A stretch of DNA of 64,000 nt from Ophthalmolycus amberensis (GCA_024529925.1 JAFEUB010000811.1:1634001-1698000); one strand, 5' to 3'. Shown: positions 42,331 through 55,229, numbered from the stretch's first letter. Notes: generated by a model not told the origin, from the letters alone. Numbers and translations: made by a program.

Positions 42331-42633
42331 CTTGACATGCTTTGGTGTGATACAAGAGTAAAAACTAAAATGGGTGGACTTGGATTGAAATCTCTCATCT
42401 GTCTCTTGACGGTTTGTTTACAAATCAGCATAAATGACCAAAAGCGTGTCTTTTGAAAATAATTTAAACAGTTGGGGGCTGCTGCAGAATAGATTCTGTC
42501 GACAAGAGTCAACATTTGTGATCACATTGTGTGTAAAGCTCTTCGCCAGCATTACAATATTGGACGTATTTAACGTTATAAGGAAAGAGATATTGCAGTG
42601 CATTAGCAACATTGGTACCTAACATGCTGCATG

Positions 42634-42646
42634 CACACACACACAT

Positions 42647-42678
<32 letters not shown>
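42634..42678. repeat. (CA)n microsatellite with TA/GC interruptions
   Basis: About 45 bp of CA with two single-unit interruptions; the minus-strand Cys-Val frame is an artefact. Confidence 0.95.
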
Positions 42679-43337
42679 TCAGTCACAACCTGCTGGTTCT
42701 GACGGAAAGGGGAGATGGAATATGGATCGATGAGTTGTGATGAAAAACCATCAATAAACTTTAATCCAGTAAAAGCTGAGCCTCCTCTGCTCGCCTGCCC
42801 TGCGTCTAAACACCCGTCACTCACACATTCAGCCTACATTGCATTGTAGCAATTAACTAACTTTCATCACATTTATGTAAAACTGGTCCGTCTGGTTCCA
42901 CCGTGCTAGTGCAGGAGCAGGACGGAGGATCTCGCTCACGTCTCAGAGGTTATTGTGATCTTGTCCCGGTTTCGCTGTTAGGTTGCCGCCCTGTGAGCCC
43001 GGCGAAGTAAAAAGTGGTTTGGCAAGGATCAAAAGGCATTTACTTTGGTAAGAGGGCGTTGCCAGGTCACGTTACAGGAGAATGGTTTCAGTATTTAACC
43101 AGTCGGAGCTGCAAACCAAATACAGCCTCCGGTGAATATTTTTCCAGACTTCTGACTCCTCGTAGCGAAGCTAATCTTGTAAAATTCTTCTTTTTTTTTT
43201 ACTTTTCCCTCATTATTTTGGTTGATGTTACAGAAAAGGTTCTTCGATGCAGATACAGAAGATTAAAAAAAAGGTATACACATTTTTTAAGTTGGAACTT
43301 TGGCGACGAAGCTCCCAATAACCTTTCCGAAATAACA

Positions 43338-43435
43338 ATTTAAACCTAAACCATGATGCTTTAACTAAACTTAACCAAGTGTATTTTTGTGCCTAAACCT
43401 AGCCAAACATAACCATAGGTCTGTTACAGCGAGAG
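43338..43435 (+). mobile_element. 'ggcaacaaaacc' dispersed repeat, copy 2 (fragment)
   Basis: Reads 'taaacctaaaccatgatgct', 'aacttaaccaagtg' and 'tttttgtgcctaaacctagc', matching the right half of copy 1 at 16.3 kb on the same strand. The left half with the 'ggagactgc' and 'caacgttgac' boxes is absent. Confidence 0.6.
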
Positions 43436-45213
43436 TGGACATTTGGTGGTCTTGCTGTGCAAATGAACACCAGTTTAAGAAAGTAAACTAATTTAGTTGA
43501 AATTCTTAATATTCTATGTAATTATTATATCTGAATCTTCAGCATTCATAATTCAATACGGCCTTTTTTTTTCCATAAAGGTTCTTTTTGATGGCATGCA
43601 TGAAAATGAACACTTAAAGCAGCCCCTGTCACAAATCGTTTTCTGTTTTAGGTCACAGCCACTCACAATGCTATCTGAAGACAAGCACACTATACATGCA
43701 GATGCTTTCCTTGACGCAAACTGTGTCACCATAGGAATAAACCCAGCAGCACTTTCATCTGCTGATCTGCAGCGAGCTCCACTGACCAGCAGAATTAAGA
43801 TGTATAGAAAACGCACTTCCTGCTTCATCACAGTAATCTCCTTTGCTACAGATGGCTGCCATTAAACCCCAGCGTATTTGTCATGGAAGTGGGTTTTATT
43901 TCACACTTGAGTGGTTCAAGAGTCTAAAGACAGTGATTATTACGTGCTGGATAAAACCCTCACGGGAAAGCCATACAACAATTCAGACTTGTTTTGGTGA
44001 TCTTCAGCAACAATTTAGGAATACTCGGATAAGTAGGTAATCCTAAATGTTGGGTTTGTTTTTCTGTTAAGTATTGGCCTGTTTTATGACTCATTTATGA
44101 AAACATGATGAATAGTTATTTCACTGTTTCTTAGTGAAATTAATTGTGAGTCCAGGAGATGTAAAAAGCGGACTAGTTCATTAAAACATTGCTCCATAGT
44201 GCCACTAGTGGTCAAAAACTCAACATTTGATTCGAGTCATTTCATTGCAAACAACTGGCGCGCCTCAAGGGACAAGATAGGTATCAAAGTATGGGACAAA
44301 TATGATTCATTTGCCGCTTTTCTGGAGTGTGCATGTGCGTCGGCGCTGGGAAGTAGGACAGCGGCGTGTCCTCACACCGTGGCGAGTCAACCATCATCAA
44401 GTGGTGCGTGTTGCAAGACAGCGTCACCCTCCGCAAAACACCAAATGATGGGATATCTTTTCAGAAGTTCAAGAAACATGGAGAATCTACCGGAGCACTG
44501 AAGCTGTTCCTTACTAAGACACTTACAGTTGCCTTTTCCTGACATTTGTCACCTATCTGTATATGTGAATGCAAAGAAACAAGTTGGAAACAGTATGTTA
44601 AGTCTAGGGGCCTTTCCTGACTCACTGGCCGCTGTTCTGCTCTCCCCTGACACCACAGAAGGCTTCGTGTTGGCCTCAGTTCAGCTGGGGCACCAAGTGG
44701 CTGCTTGACTTGACCACAAGTGTGAACATTTAATCAGCTTTGAATAACATCCCCGCGGCCCTCTCCTGCATCTAGAACCATACAGCGACGCTAAGCCATA
44801 CCCACTGACCCACACTGATCTCTGCCTCTCACTCTCCCTCCGTTTACACTCGCACACAACGGTGCATTCACAACATGCTGCATATAATGTATCTATACAT
44901 AACGAAACATGCACACACACACACACACACACACACGTCTACCCAAGCCACACACAGACAGCTGACACAGCTGAAAGCTTGCAGAGCTTATAGGGGCAGA
45001 AAACACGGCAGACACGCTGAATCCTATTTAGCCGATGCTTTTAGTAATGTAAAGTGCACGAGAGTGCACGTAAAAGAAGGGATACGTGTAGCGCTGTGGG
45101 AGCTTAGGCGACGTTATGAAACCAAGCTTAGGTTAAAGTGCATTAGAGGGGAGAGATTCGGAGAGATCATAAGTCCACAACGAGGGGCAGGTTTATTAAT
45201 TCAAGTGATTGTG

Positions 45214-45251
<38 letters not shown>

Positions 45252-46959
45252 AAAGTGGAAATTCCCCAGAGAGGGATCTGTGGGCAGTGAACGCCTCGTG
45301 TGCATTTGGCAAACGAGGCGCCGTCCTGTCGGACAGGCACGGTATATATTTCTATCAGGGTGTACAGTATAGATAGCTTGACAGCGTGCTGCACTGGTTT
45401 ACCTTTTAAATCCATTGACGTTTTCACTTTGAACATTGTCAGTCCAACTCATGTCTTAAAATGTGAACTTTAGTGTATTAATGATACCTTCTACCCTTTT
45501 TCTTCATTGAAATGAAATATTGATTGCCTGCTCTTCTGATGTCATTTTCTTGGTGAAGGTAGGTGGCCAGTGAGAACGAAGCATTTCTGCCAGCCAGCAT
45601 TTCTTTCCCCCAAAACCAGCTTTATTATCTTATGCATTTTACACAGTGTGAGCCGTTACACTGTGAAACATTGAAAAGGCAATGTATGACTCCAACACTT
45701 TATAATGAAGTAGATGCAGGATAACATTGAGGACAGATCTGAATATAAATGGTACATGTTAACTTTCAGAGCCAGGAAATATATGAAGTAACCAATGCCA
45801 CATTCTGAATGCGCCACGGCCGCCGAAGCGATTGCAACCACTCTAGACAATGCTTGTGAAGTGGCTCAGAGCCCAACAAGCCGCGGCTGGTGGAATCCCA
45901 GTGGCACCGTGATGAGAAATGATGCACTAAGTATTGCACAGGGAAGATGTCCATTATTACACTATGGCTATTTATTGTTGTCAGACTGACCTTTCCATAT
46001 GCCTCACTTGTGCCTGTATATAAATACACTAAATTAGACCAATTTTCTCTTAAATGACCAGAAAAAGCGAAATCCTCACCTGCAAATATTACATATAGAC
46101 CTTTAAGTGTGAAAGGTAAGATCTGGCATGCGCTGTCTTTGTCAAGGTTGACAGGAGTAATTTGCTGTCTTGGTTCAGACTACGAAGCCTCTGACTTGTT
46201 GCTGTATGATGCTCAGGACCATCAACTTGTTCCCCACAAATGTGATTGATTGATGTCTTTATTCGCGATGTGAAAGCTCAGAACAAATCAACCTTGTGTT
46301 TGGAAAAAAGTACACCTCTTGCCGCATAATATCCACGTTCTGTGTGAAAGTATTCATGAATCAGTTCAAATAAAAATACATTGACACACAAATCTATAGC
46401 AATGGAAAACAACGCCCTGTGTTAAGGCCTTTCGCATGTCTCTGATTAGGGGGTGTTAGTTTCTTCCCACACAAGTGGAAGCCTGCCAGAACCCAGATTA
46501 TATATCATAGCATTGATAGAACAAGGTGTCACAATGCTTTTAAAGTCATAAAGACATAACCTGTTGAGATGCTATAATTTAGCATTTAAGACATAAAGAC
46601 CTTCAGAGATCACGAGCGCAATAATCTTGTTTTTTTTCGGGTCAATGGTCATAAACTTTGAGTGGTAAGCAAAATAATGAGATCCTGAATAATACAAATC
46701 AAAATGAGTTTTGCATCTGGCTTGGACCGGAGGCGCTGCTCTTTGGCACCGAGCGAGTCTGTTGAGTCGGTTTGAACATCTGATCCGGATGCCTCCGGGC
46801 AACGTCTCCTCATGAAAACAGTTCGTATAGGATGTCTTACAAAAAGGTACTCCTCGTTTTTCATGCGCTTGCCTACGAAATCCAGCAACATGTGGCAATT
46901 TCCGCTCGTTACATGCATACCATCTTTTCAAAATAAACTTCAGTTTTCACAGTGTGAAA

Positions 46960-47190
46960 ACTGTGTTACAGTTAGGTTTCATTAACAAAACCACAGTTCA
47001 GGTTTAGGAAAATATTGCCCACGGAAGTGCCTTTACTGAAGTACACAAGTTGAGTGACAAGAACACAAACGTTGATTTCTCAGTTCACATAGGACACAAA
47101 CAAGCGGTCTCCTTGCTGAGAGATCGCTGTTTGATGGACCCATCCACCTCATGGCACGCCTACCCTGTATGGGCTTTTGCGGCCTGTATA
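46960..47190 (-). mobile_element. 'ggcaacaaaacc' dispersed repeat, copy 3
   Basis: In reverse order to copy 1: 'gttaggtttcattaacaaaa' and 'caggtttaggaaaatattgc', then 'aaacgttgatttctcagttc', 'acataggacaca' and 'cggtctcctt', then 'tgtttgatggacccatccac', an outer part seen also in copy 4. Diverged; boundaries approximate. Confidence 0.55.
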
Positions 47191-47944
47191 CTTCATCATT
47201 CATGATTACGTGGATAGCATACAAAATCATTTCCTGAGAATGCCTCAGAATAGCCCAAGAGGAGTAGTAGGACATGGCTGGGGAGAATGGAGCTACTTTG
47301 CTGAGCCTGCTGCAGCCACCTGGGTCAGGGTATTCCCACACCAAGTCTGAATTTATCATGTCTGCAAGAAACCAAGCAGACAGTCAAATTATTTTTTCTA
47401 TTGATTTCATGCACAGGCCTTTTATATTTTGCTTTCTGAATTGAACGCTTGGCTCACAAGATTTAGGGACAAGGTTCCTACAACTGTCTCGTTTCGAGTT
47501 GAAGCAATTGGTAGAGTTTCAGCATCCTCTCGCTGCCTCATCAAGAGAGGTTGAAGAAGCATGAAACAGAAAATCGTATTAACGCTGCTTAATATTGAGG
47601 ACCACCAGTTGCGTGATCAGAAGATGAAATGGAACATGAAGCGGTGTACTGTATTGTCTGACGTGGTTTTGAACACAGCTTCTTTTCCTTCTTTATACAT
47701 TTTGGCATTTGAAGTACAGTCCGGGCCAGCTTCTTTTTTCCTATGGTCGTCAAAAGCTAATAGACTGATATTCAAATGCAGTACGTTGCCTTGGTGGCAA
47801 GGATTTGGGATTTGAATCACCTTTCTACTGCAGCCTGAGATGTAATAACACAGAAACGCCTCGACTACTTTGGTTTCAATAGAAAAAGTTTTTAAAAAAG
47901 CATAGAAGGAGAAGACAAAGAGCTTCTGGGAGAAAGTTCAGCTC

Positions 47945-48180
47945 GCATTCACCGACGCGTCCTCTTGTCGCGTTGTTTACTCGCCGTTTATGCTGCTGTG
48001 CAAGCCGAGTCGATCAATCTACATCCTCTGTCACGCAAGCAAGCGATGTCAAGAGCTATCGCTCCACCCGCCGCCTCCCCCACCTCGCACAGCGAGAGGA
48101 GGACGAGAGGGAGCGGTAGCGTGAGAGGGAGAAGGAGAGGGCACGCAGTCCCACCGCCTGAGTGTGTGCGCTGCTTTTCA
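47945..48180. promoter_or_regulatory. CpG-rich block, possible distal promoter
   Basis: About 22 CpG dinucleotides fall within about 230 bp (for example GACGCGTCC, GTCGCGTTG, CTCGCCG, CCGCCGCC), several times the density of the surrounding DNA. GC content also rises. No TATA box. It could be a noncoding first exon or promoter of the left-edge gene (minus strand) or of a separate transcript. Fish promoters often show such short CpG clusters. Overlapping Arg/Ser-rich frames are not convincing proteins. Confidence 0.3.
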
Positions 48181-48182
48181 CA

Positions 48183-48308
48183 CCCCAACACACACACACA
48201 CACGTTATGTCAACCCCTCTCTCTGCTTGAGATAGAACTCCGGAGAAGAAAAACACATGTGCGCTGAAGTGCTCTTAAGACTTTTTTCCCCCCCAACAAG
48301 CTTCCAGC

Positions 48309-48359
<51 letters not shown>

Positions 48360-48370
48360 ACACACACACA

Positions 48371-48437
<67 letters not shown>

Positions 48438-48526
48438 TTCCTGGGCTGAGAGAGCTGACATATGTCAGGCTCTGTCACGCAACAACACTACGAGAGTACA
48501 GTGTGTGTGAGTGTGTGTGTGTGTGC
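48183..48526. repeat. Compound (CA)n microsatellite cluster
   Basis: CA at 48187-48204, the main array at 48311-48435 (with two CAGACA interruptions) and a GT array in the opposite sense at 48501-48526. All long frames here are Thr-His or Cys-Val artefacts. Confidence 0.97.
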
Positions 48527-48529
48527 GTG

Positions 48530-50800
48530 CTCAGAGGGACTGTGTGACAGACCAAACATTTTTCAGAAATAGAAGGTGGCACATGTGTGACTGTTTGCGT
48601 GCTACAGCTCATCACTCTGCAGAGTGTGTTGTGTGTGTGTGTGTGTGTAGGTCAGTGTTTGTCTCTCATGGACATGTTTTTAAGACACTCAATGAAACTA
48701 CATCACCTTCATCTCACAGTACAACTTTTATCGTGAGTTACTCACAAGAGGAACCTGAAGAACTGTATTCAGTCCTTGTTTAACCCTCGCTTGTTTCAGG
48801 CCTTTTTACTGACAGGCTGTTGTGTCTGTGTGTGTACAAATGCCATGCATTTTCACGATAGTCTGGGCTATTCAGAAATGCCCTCAGTTGGCATGTCAGT
48901 GGTACTTTATATGATCTGGGACAGTTTTTATCAAGAAAATGTTTTTTTGTTCCCTGCACGCCCAAAGGCTTTCAACACACTACAGATATCTATATATGAG
49001 GATAGAGGAACTATGTTAATGGCACATTCTGAGCCCCAATTCTGTCAAACGTTTATTAATATTGTAAATCAAACAAATAAAAGCTGTACTTTTGTCACGG
49101 CAAGGGTTTTTCATTTTTGGTGATGTAAAAAAGTGTAATGTTGTAATGGAGTCAGTGAGCAAGCTGTGTCCTACATTTCTTTACATTCTGGTTAATCTGC
49201 ATGAAAAGTCCTGCTGCATTAGCTGCTGGCAGTTTCATTTTATTGCCCTGTAACCATGGATGCACACAACAATCATGCAACTACTTTTGTCATGAGAGAA
49301 ATGGTGAGAGAGTAAACTAAATGTTAAGAAGTCCGTCAGACATTTTAGGATTCACTTGCACCGAACGTCACCAAGATTTCACTGACATTTGTGAACAAGC
49401 TTTGGAAATATACTGCGAACAAACATATGCACACAAAATAATAATAAAAAAAGGGTCACTCTGTCGCAATGCTTCAATGACAAATGACTACGTTCATATT
49501 TTGGTTTCTTTCAAACTTGGCCGAGCTGTTCTTGAGTCTGTGATGTCACTTCGTGTTGATCCGCTTTCGGGAGTCTGTTTCACTCAAACATTCGGCTGCG
49601 ACCGAGGCCTCTGAGCACTTCATTAGCATGCAGAGTTTTTTTTATGAGAGCGAGCTGCTGACGCTGTGGAGAGATTAACGCCTCGTAACCGGTTTATGTA
49701 TTTAGGCTAGCAAATGTGAACAAGGTGAAAGTTCTGACGAGAGAGGGGGAAAGGATTTCACACGGTGTTTAAATAAACGTCGGCCCGTGGCACTGGGAAG
49801 ACACGGCTGTTGACACTGTGTGTGCATATGTGTGTGTTTACTGTGCGCTAATGCGCATGTCTTAAAAAGATTTTCATCCAGCCGGTTTATTTTGGGAAAT
49901 ATCTTGAAAACGAGGATGGATTTTTACCATGAAAGACGTACAGGTCAATAAAAAAATAATCATTTGCAAATATTGATGATTCAGAAAGTTATTTGTTTTG
50001 AAAAAAATGGGAAAAAAAGCAAAAATTCACAAGTAGTTTGTTGGACTGCTATGATATTAAACTTCATGTCTTTGGGATTTGGACTGTTGATTGAACAAAA
50101 CCAGCTTTTTGATTATCTGGACTTTAGAAAATTGTAATCAATTTTATTTAATATCTGTTTTTTTACATTCTACGGACCAATGCAGCTAACTCCTCCCCTT
50201 CCTGCCTTTATTTGTAACCAACCTTTATTTGTCCATGCTTCCACAATATCATCTGAATACTGACTTTTATATGAGAATTGATGTTATCCAAAACCAGGTA
50301 GTGCACAGCTGGGGGTCTAGACCAACACAGCTACCCTTATGTAACATTTAAGGGGGTATGTGGAGGGAAAACATGGGTGTTAGAGGGTGAAGAGCCCGTG
50401 AATGTGAGCCAACAGGGACAGCAGCTGTGAAACGGAAACGCTCCTCTACGTGCCGAGTTCAAACACTGTGGTGACATAACAGACTCTGACATGTCCTGTC
50501 AAAATGTTTGTGTGCAAGAAAACAACCAAAGAGAGAGAGAGAGAGAGAGAGAGAGACAATAAGGGAGAATATGTCTAAGAGTGAGAGTGAGATGATTTGG
50601 TGATGTGTGTGTGTGTGTCCATGTGTGCGTGCACTCTTATTGACTGTTGGGTTTTTATTCCAGGAAATCCCTGGGTGACGCAGGTGAAATGGAATTAAGA
50701 GAAGAGGAGGACGATGTTTGGGGATAAACACACTGGCATGAGCCCTCATAACCAACCTGGCAACCAGACAGGGTGTCGCACTGTGAGTGTCTGTGTGTGT

Positions 50801-50834
<34 letters not shown>

Positions 50835-52950
50835 TGGGGGGGTTATGACAGACATCCTCTTTTAAGAAAGAGGAAAGAAAGTGAAAGAAATAAAAAAAAT
50901 GATCAGTATAACAAAAGATTTCATGAACAATTCCATCCAATAAATAATACAAATCTTTCATATTCATGGTTTCGGTATGAAAGAGGACATGCTGGCGTGT
51001 GGGTGTCAGCCAGAGGGCAGCATGAATGAGTTTGACGTCAACAATACTGCGTCTCTGAAAGGAGCTTTTCTACCCGCCTGGCTGAATGAGGAGGGTTCGA
51101 AGAGGCCCTTCCATCGGTCCTGACCCAAACAGCAGAGCTGCCAGCACTCACAAAGACGACATTCACACGCAGTTGGAGCAATAATGAATACCGAAAAATG
51201 ATTTAGCTCACTTAAATGGTTAGTTTGTACCCCATTAATTACTTCAAATGTGTCTCAAAAGCTGAAAGACGAGTAGTTACTACATTGGGTTTAGTTCAGC
51301 CTATAGTCCCACATCATCTCACATGTTCAGGGATTCAAATATTTACGGATTTATAACATGAAGCAAACTTAAACGAAGTAAAGTAAAACAATACAGCAAT
51401 TCAGTCAGAACGTCAAACGTGGATCAGCTGGGTTTGAATGAGTCTGTTGTCAAAAGAGAACAGCTGTGAATCTTGATTGGATGAAAGCAGCAGCCAGATA
51501 CAAATGAGGCAAACACTCTAAATGAAGACATTTCTTAACTCTGTGTTACTTTAAAGGTAAACAAGACTACAAGTCTACAGTTATTGCCAGTTATCTGCCC
51601 GAAGTAGGTTGTTAAGCCCCGAACTCTAAGCTAAAATGTACACCAATGGATACGATATCAATCCCTTGTATGATTATGTTCGTGTTATGACCATAGAATA
51701 AGTACCGGTATGTTAATCCTGGAAGTTATCTCAGTGGGCGGAAACGGCGAGGCTGCAGCTAGACCCTTATCATTGCAACCGTTGTGGCGCGCTGACTTCC
51801 TCATCCGACTCACGGCAGGTCGCAAACTCATTGAGGTGAGGTTTTGTAGCAACGACCAAAATTGCAGTGCGCAGCATGGAGGGTTTTTTTTTCGTGTCCT
51901 TGCTGCGAGAGAGGAATGAAGGATTGCTTCAATACGAGAATCAACAAGAAAGAGACAAAAGAAAGAAAAGAAAAGCAGACTTCTCAACCTATATGGCCCC
52001 AGTGTTGTGTTGTTGTTGACAGCGTTGTCACTGTCACTACTGACAACAATCGCCATTTTCTTTTAACCGAGTCAAATGGTGAGGATCACCAAAATAATGA
52101 ATATTAATCCTAAAGAGAACATGAATGTGTGAACGTGTGATGGCGATCCATCCGACAGTTTGCCGTCCACAGAGCTACGAGCATACATGAGCTATAAGCT
52201 ACAAATTCTTCAACTCTACGAGGACATGTCATCGTTTTGTTGTGTGACGAGGCTGCTCAGTCACCAAACTTTCTTCAGGTTCGGATCACACAGCAAAGCA
52301 CCGCTGGCCAAGATCCAGACTGTCACAAGTTCTGATCCGGCCTGCATACAAATGAGGGTTGTAAATTCATTCCGGCCCTTCTGGTCGCAATTAGTGATAA
52401 TCTAAGTCTTAGCTGCCACACCGAACACGTCCTTGCCTGCTGCATATCAAGCAGCTGCAGCTCTCGCTCGCCTCGAACATCGACACCAGGCAGCTCAGAG
52501 CTCAGGAGGTCGGCTCAAAACGGATCAAAAAAAAACAGAAGGAAGGTTGATGCTGGAGGCTGCAGGTCTCACAGCAGACGATGTGCACACACAAACTGAA
52601 CACTCTCCAGTAAGTTCGAAGGGGGGTTCTGAGCTTTAAAGCTAAGAAATTTCAGCTTTAAACTTTCTGCAAATCCACATGCGGTCGCCGCGGAGAGCAC
52701 GCCAGAACCTTTCCAGATGGAGCTGCGTGAGTTACAGCTCAGAGAGCTCAGAGTTTGAATCTGATCTGGACGGCTGTGTTTGCTCATTTAAACTCAGGAT
52801 ATTTCGAAGCACAAACTAGTAAGTGAGGGTGTGAACAAATACCACCTGTGGTGAAGACAAATCTGCTCGTCTTGGGCTTTGGCCCAGTTATACTACTCCT
52901 AAACCCTTTCCCACAGTTTGGAGTCAGTTTCAGAAAAGATTCTTCGAAAA
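48530..52950. other. Noncoding stretch including a candidate conserved element (49615-49790)
   Basis: 49615-49790 is repeat-free with TTTTTTTTATGAG, GAGATTAACG and AACAAGGTG motifs. GA array at 50530-50556, GT arrays at 50601-50618 and 50792-50834. 49890-50170 is AT-rich. The frames at 51685-52107 and 52160-52787 have no splice or family support. Confidence 0.3.
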
Positions 52951-52953
52951 AAA

Positions 52954-53217
52954 CTGCTGCACGGTGGTGTAGTGGCTAGCACAGTTGCCTCACAGCAAGA
53001 GGGGCCCGGGTTCGATTGGAGTTTGTATGTTCTCACCGTGGCAGCGTGGGTTTCTCTCCGGGTTCTCCGGCTTCCTCCGACAGTCCAAAGACATGCAGCT
53101 CAGGTTAATTGATGGCTCTAAGTAGGTGTGAATGTTGGCGTGTATGGTTGTCTGTGTGCGTCAGTCCTGCGATAGTCTGGCAACCTGTCCAAGGTGTACC
53201 ATGCCTTCGCCCCAATC
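52954..53217 (+). mobile_element. tRNA-related teleost SINE, partly deleted
   Basis: The head reads CACGGTGGTGTAGTGGCTAG (pol III A-box region at about 52960-52979) and GGGTTCGATTG (B-box, 53008-53018), 40 bp apart as in a tRNA-derived promoter. The body follows the familiar order 'gagtttgtatgttctcaccg', 'gcgtgggtttctctccgggt', 'tccggcttcctccgacagtc', 'caaagacatgcagctcaggt', 'gcgatagtctggcaacctgt' and 'ccaaggtgtaccatgccttc'. About 25-30 bp expected just after the B-box are missing. It is not a tRNA gene. Overlapping frames are artefacts. Confidence 0.88.
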
Positions 53218-53429
53218 CTTTAACTTCCTCAAAAAGTTTACAAAACACGTAAGAAAATATTGCATCTTTTTACAAAGTCCTATGACAGCAACCGTCTATG
53301 AAATGCACATTAAAAAAAAGATAAGTTGTGGAACTGAGGCTAATTCTGCAAATGGGATGGGACGCATGCTCTCTTTTATGGCTTGTGTGTTGGTGGATGA
53401 GATTGTGGATGAGGCCTGAGATTGTGTTG

Positions 53430-53560
53430 GCTGTGCTGTGGTTGGTCGGATTCTTAGCTTAGCAGGCTGTGACATGTAGGGCAGTCATGACCCAGCAGAA
53501 CAGCCTGAGGTCATCCCGGGTCACACCTGCTGTTTTTAAAGCTGATTAGAGTAACGATGG
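53430..53560 (+). promoter_or_regulatory. Nuclear-receptor half-site cluster (DR4) in a repeat-free block
   Basis: AGGTCA (53508-53513), a 4-nt spacer TCCC, then GGGTCA (53518-53523) form a near-perfect DR4. A further inverted half-site, TGACCC, lies at about 53488-53493. An E-box-like CACCTGC and a GATTAGAG follow. DR4 is the classic arrangement for thyroid-hormone and LXR-type receptors; use here is inferred. Confidence 0.3.
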
Positions 53561-54870
53561 AAGAGGATGAACAGGTAATACTGTAACCCAGATGAGTTCA
53601 GATGAGGATAGTGCGATAAATCAGGCCCACCGACCTCGGGCAGAGAGAGAAGGAAGAGCGGGATTTGAGCAAGGGGGAGTGATAGATAAGGCAACTTGTG
53701 TAAGAAGTAAAAAAAAAGATTAATAACAAAGAAAATCTCCGGTGGAGAAGACATCGCCGCGTGAGCTGCAGGACTGTTTCCGGTAAGGTCACTGCAGTCG
53801 CTTGCCTGAACTCACTCTCTCACACACTCACACACGGTTTGACCTCATGTGTTATTTATTGTGTGTGTGTGTTAAATGTTGCCAATACGTCAGTTAGGCC
53901 GTGGCTGGGAAAAGCTGCTACCGCAGAGAACGAGACTGACAGGGACAGCATGCTCTCTCCTTTTCCTGGTGTGACCTCGCCCTGCCGGGAGCTCCGAAAT
54001 AAAAAAATAAAAATGTAGGTTTCCATGTGGGGAAAATTCCCAGGATTGTGTCAGTTTGTCAGCAGCTGCTGTGAGAACATGAACAGGAGGAGAGAGAGAG
54101 AGAGAGAGAGGCTGACTGTGTATGTGTGAGAATGTAAATGGGGATACATGTTTGGTTGTTTGGCTGTGTAGCCAGGGAGCTGCGAATGCCCCTTTTTAGT
54201 TTAGTTTTAGGTTTAGTAGGTGCTATTTCTAATGGTTTTGGCAATTGTAATTCGCAATTGCTGCGATCTGGAGACCAACCAGAGTTTTCAAACACATGCA
54301 ATCAGACAACCAGCCAATTCAAGTGTTCTGACATTTGCACGCAACGGTTGACAACATGTCAGTAAAGGCAATCTATAAAGTTACACGGCATGATAGTTCC
54401 CTCCACTTTGCTCCCTCAAATGTCAGCATTGGTGACAACAGAGTGCTGTTCAACTCCACTTCAACTCCACTTCAACTCCACTTCACTCATTCCAGCTGAT
54501 GTCAGGGATTTTGCCGTTACAAATGTGCCCTGAGCAAGACTTCTTCGGAGGCGGGCCTGTCTGCTGTGCTAATGTTCCTGTGGGCGAGGAGAGGCACACG
54601 CGGTGCAGGAAATCCAAAAGTAAGTAATTGATTACCTGTCCCAAGTAGCTTGTCAAACTCTAGTCGTCACAGCAACAAACACTGCGGGTGAAATGTGCGT
54701 GTGACGGTATGAAAACAAGAAGCTGGGTGCACACAAAGAAATGTGCCCTTCAATCAGGTGATGGGAACAAACACAAACTCACAGCATCTGTGCAGCACCA
54801 CGCATGCTTATTTCTAAATGTTGTGTATTTCAAGCTTTGTTCTGAGTCATTGTCCTCCTTTCAGGAATAA
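53560..54870. other. Noncoding stretch with an 11-bp minisatellite and a GA array
   Basis: (GA)n at 54090-54110; a TTCAACTCCAC 11-bp unit occurs about 3.3 times at 54449-54484. No exon. The donor-like CCG|GTAAGG near 53781 has no acceptor or conserved frame to pair with it. Confidence 0.4.
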
Positions 54871-54874
54871 ATCA

Positions 54875-55026
54875 GTGTGTGTGTGTGTGTGTGTGTGTGT
54901 CAACCCATGTGTTTCCATGTGCGTGCAAAGAAACAAAATGATCTTTCTGCTCCACATTCCTCTTTGACAACATCATTAGCAGCCCGGCCAACCTGGCAGG
55001 GAGGGACGGGCTGGGCGAGACATTGG

Positions 55027-55085
<59 letters not shown>
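54875..55085. repeat. (GT)n and (CA)n arrays in inverted arrangement
   Basis: A GT array (54875-54900) and a CA array (55028-55085, about 29 units) lie 127 bp apart in opposite sense, so a transcript could fold into a long GU-AC stem. Confidence 0.96.
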
Positions 55086-55087
<2 letters not shown>

Positions 55088-55225
55088 CGTGTTTTCATGA
55101 CTTTTAGGGACATTACATTGACTTACATTAATTTCCTGGGGATTTACTGGAACCATAACCGCTACTAGCATAATCCTAAACGAACCTGAACCTAACTTGA
55201 AACCAAGTCTTCACCCGAATGTAAT
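55086..55225 (+). repeat. CA-linked 'gggacattacattgactt' teleost repeat
   Basis: Directly after the CA array: 'cgtgttttcatgacttttag', 'ggacattacattgacttaca', 'ttaatttcctgg', a series of 'aaccataacc/cctaaac' units, then 'gaaaccaagtcttcacccga'. This order is that of a repeat that accompanies CA microsatellites in many fish, a sister to the element at 38.1-38.4 kb. No frame. Confidence 0.78.
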
Positions 55226-55229
55226 GTTT

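Larger units (their letters stand above)
42840..47940. other. Noncoding stretch with scattered repeats
   Basis: Holds repeat copies at 43.34 and 47.0 kb (listed separately), GT/CA arrays at 44912-44936 and 45211-45250, and a fragment 'ccatagtgccactagtggtc' at about 44194 that resembles a fish MITE end. The frames at 43497-43865, 44199-44501 and 46572-46931 have no splice sites or domains. 45820-45920 is CpG-bearing and repeat-free, a possible regulatory block. Confidence 0.35.

Noticed and set aside
53000..53025. tRNA gene suggested by a B-box GGGTTCGATTG
   Set aside because: No acceptor stem or anticodon arm folds around it, and the downstream body is a known SINE.
53761..53800. Plus-strand first exon with donor CCG|GTAAGG
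   Set aside because: The frame starts with GTG, not ATG; no Kozak context and no promoter-like sequence upstream.
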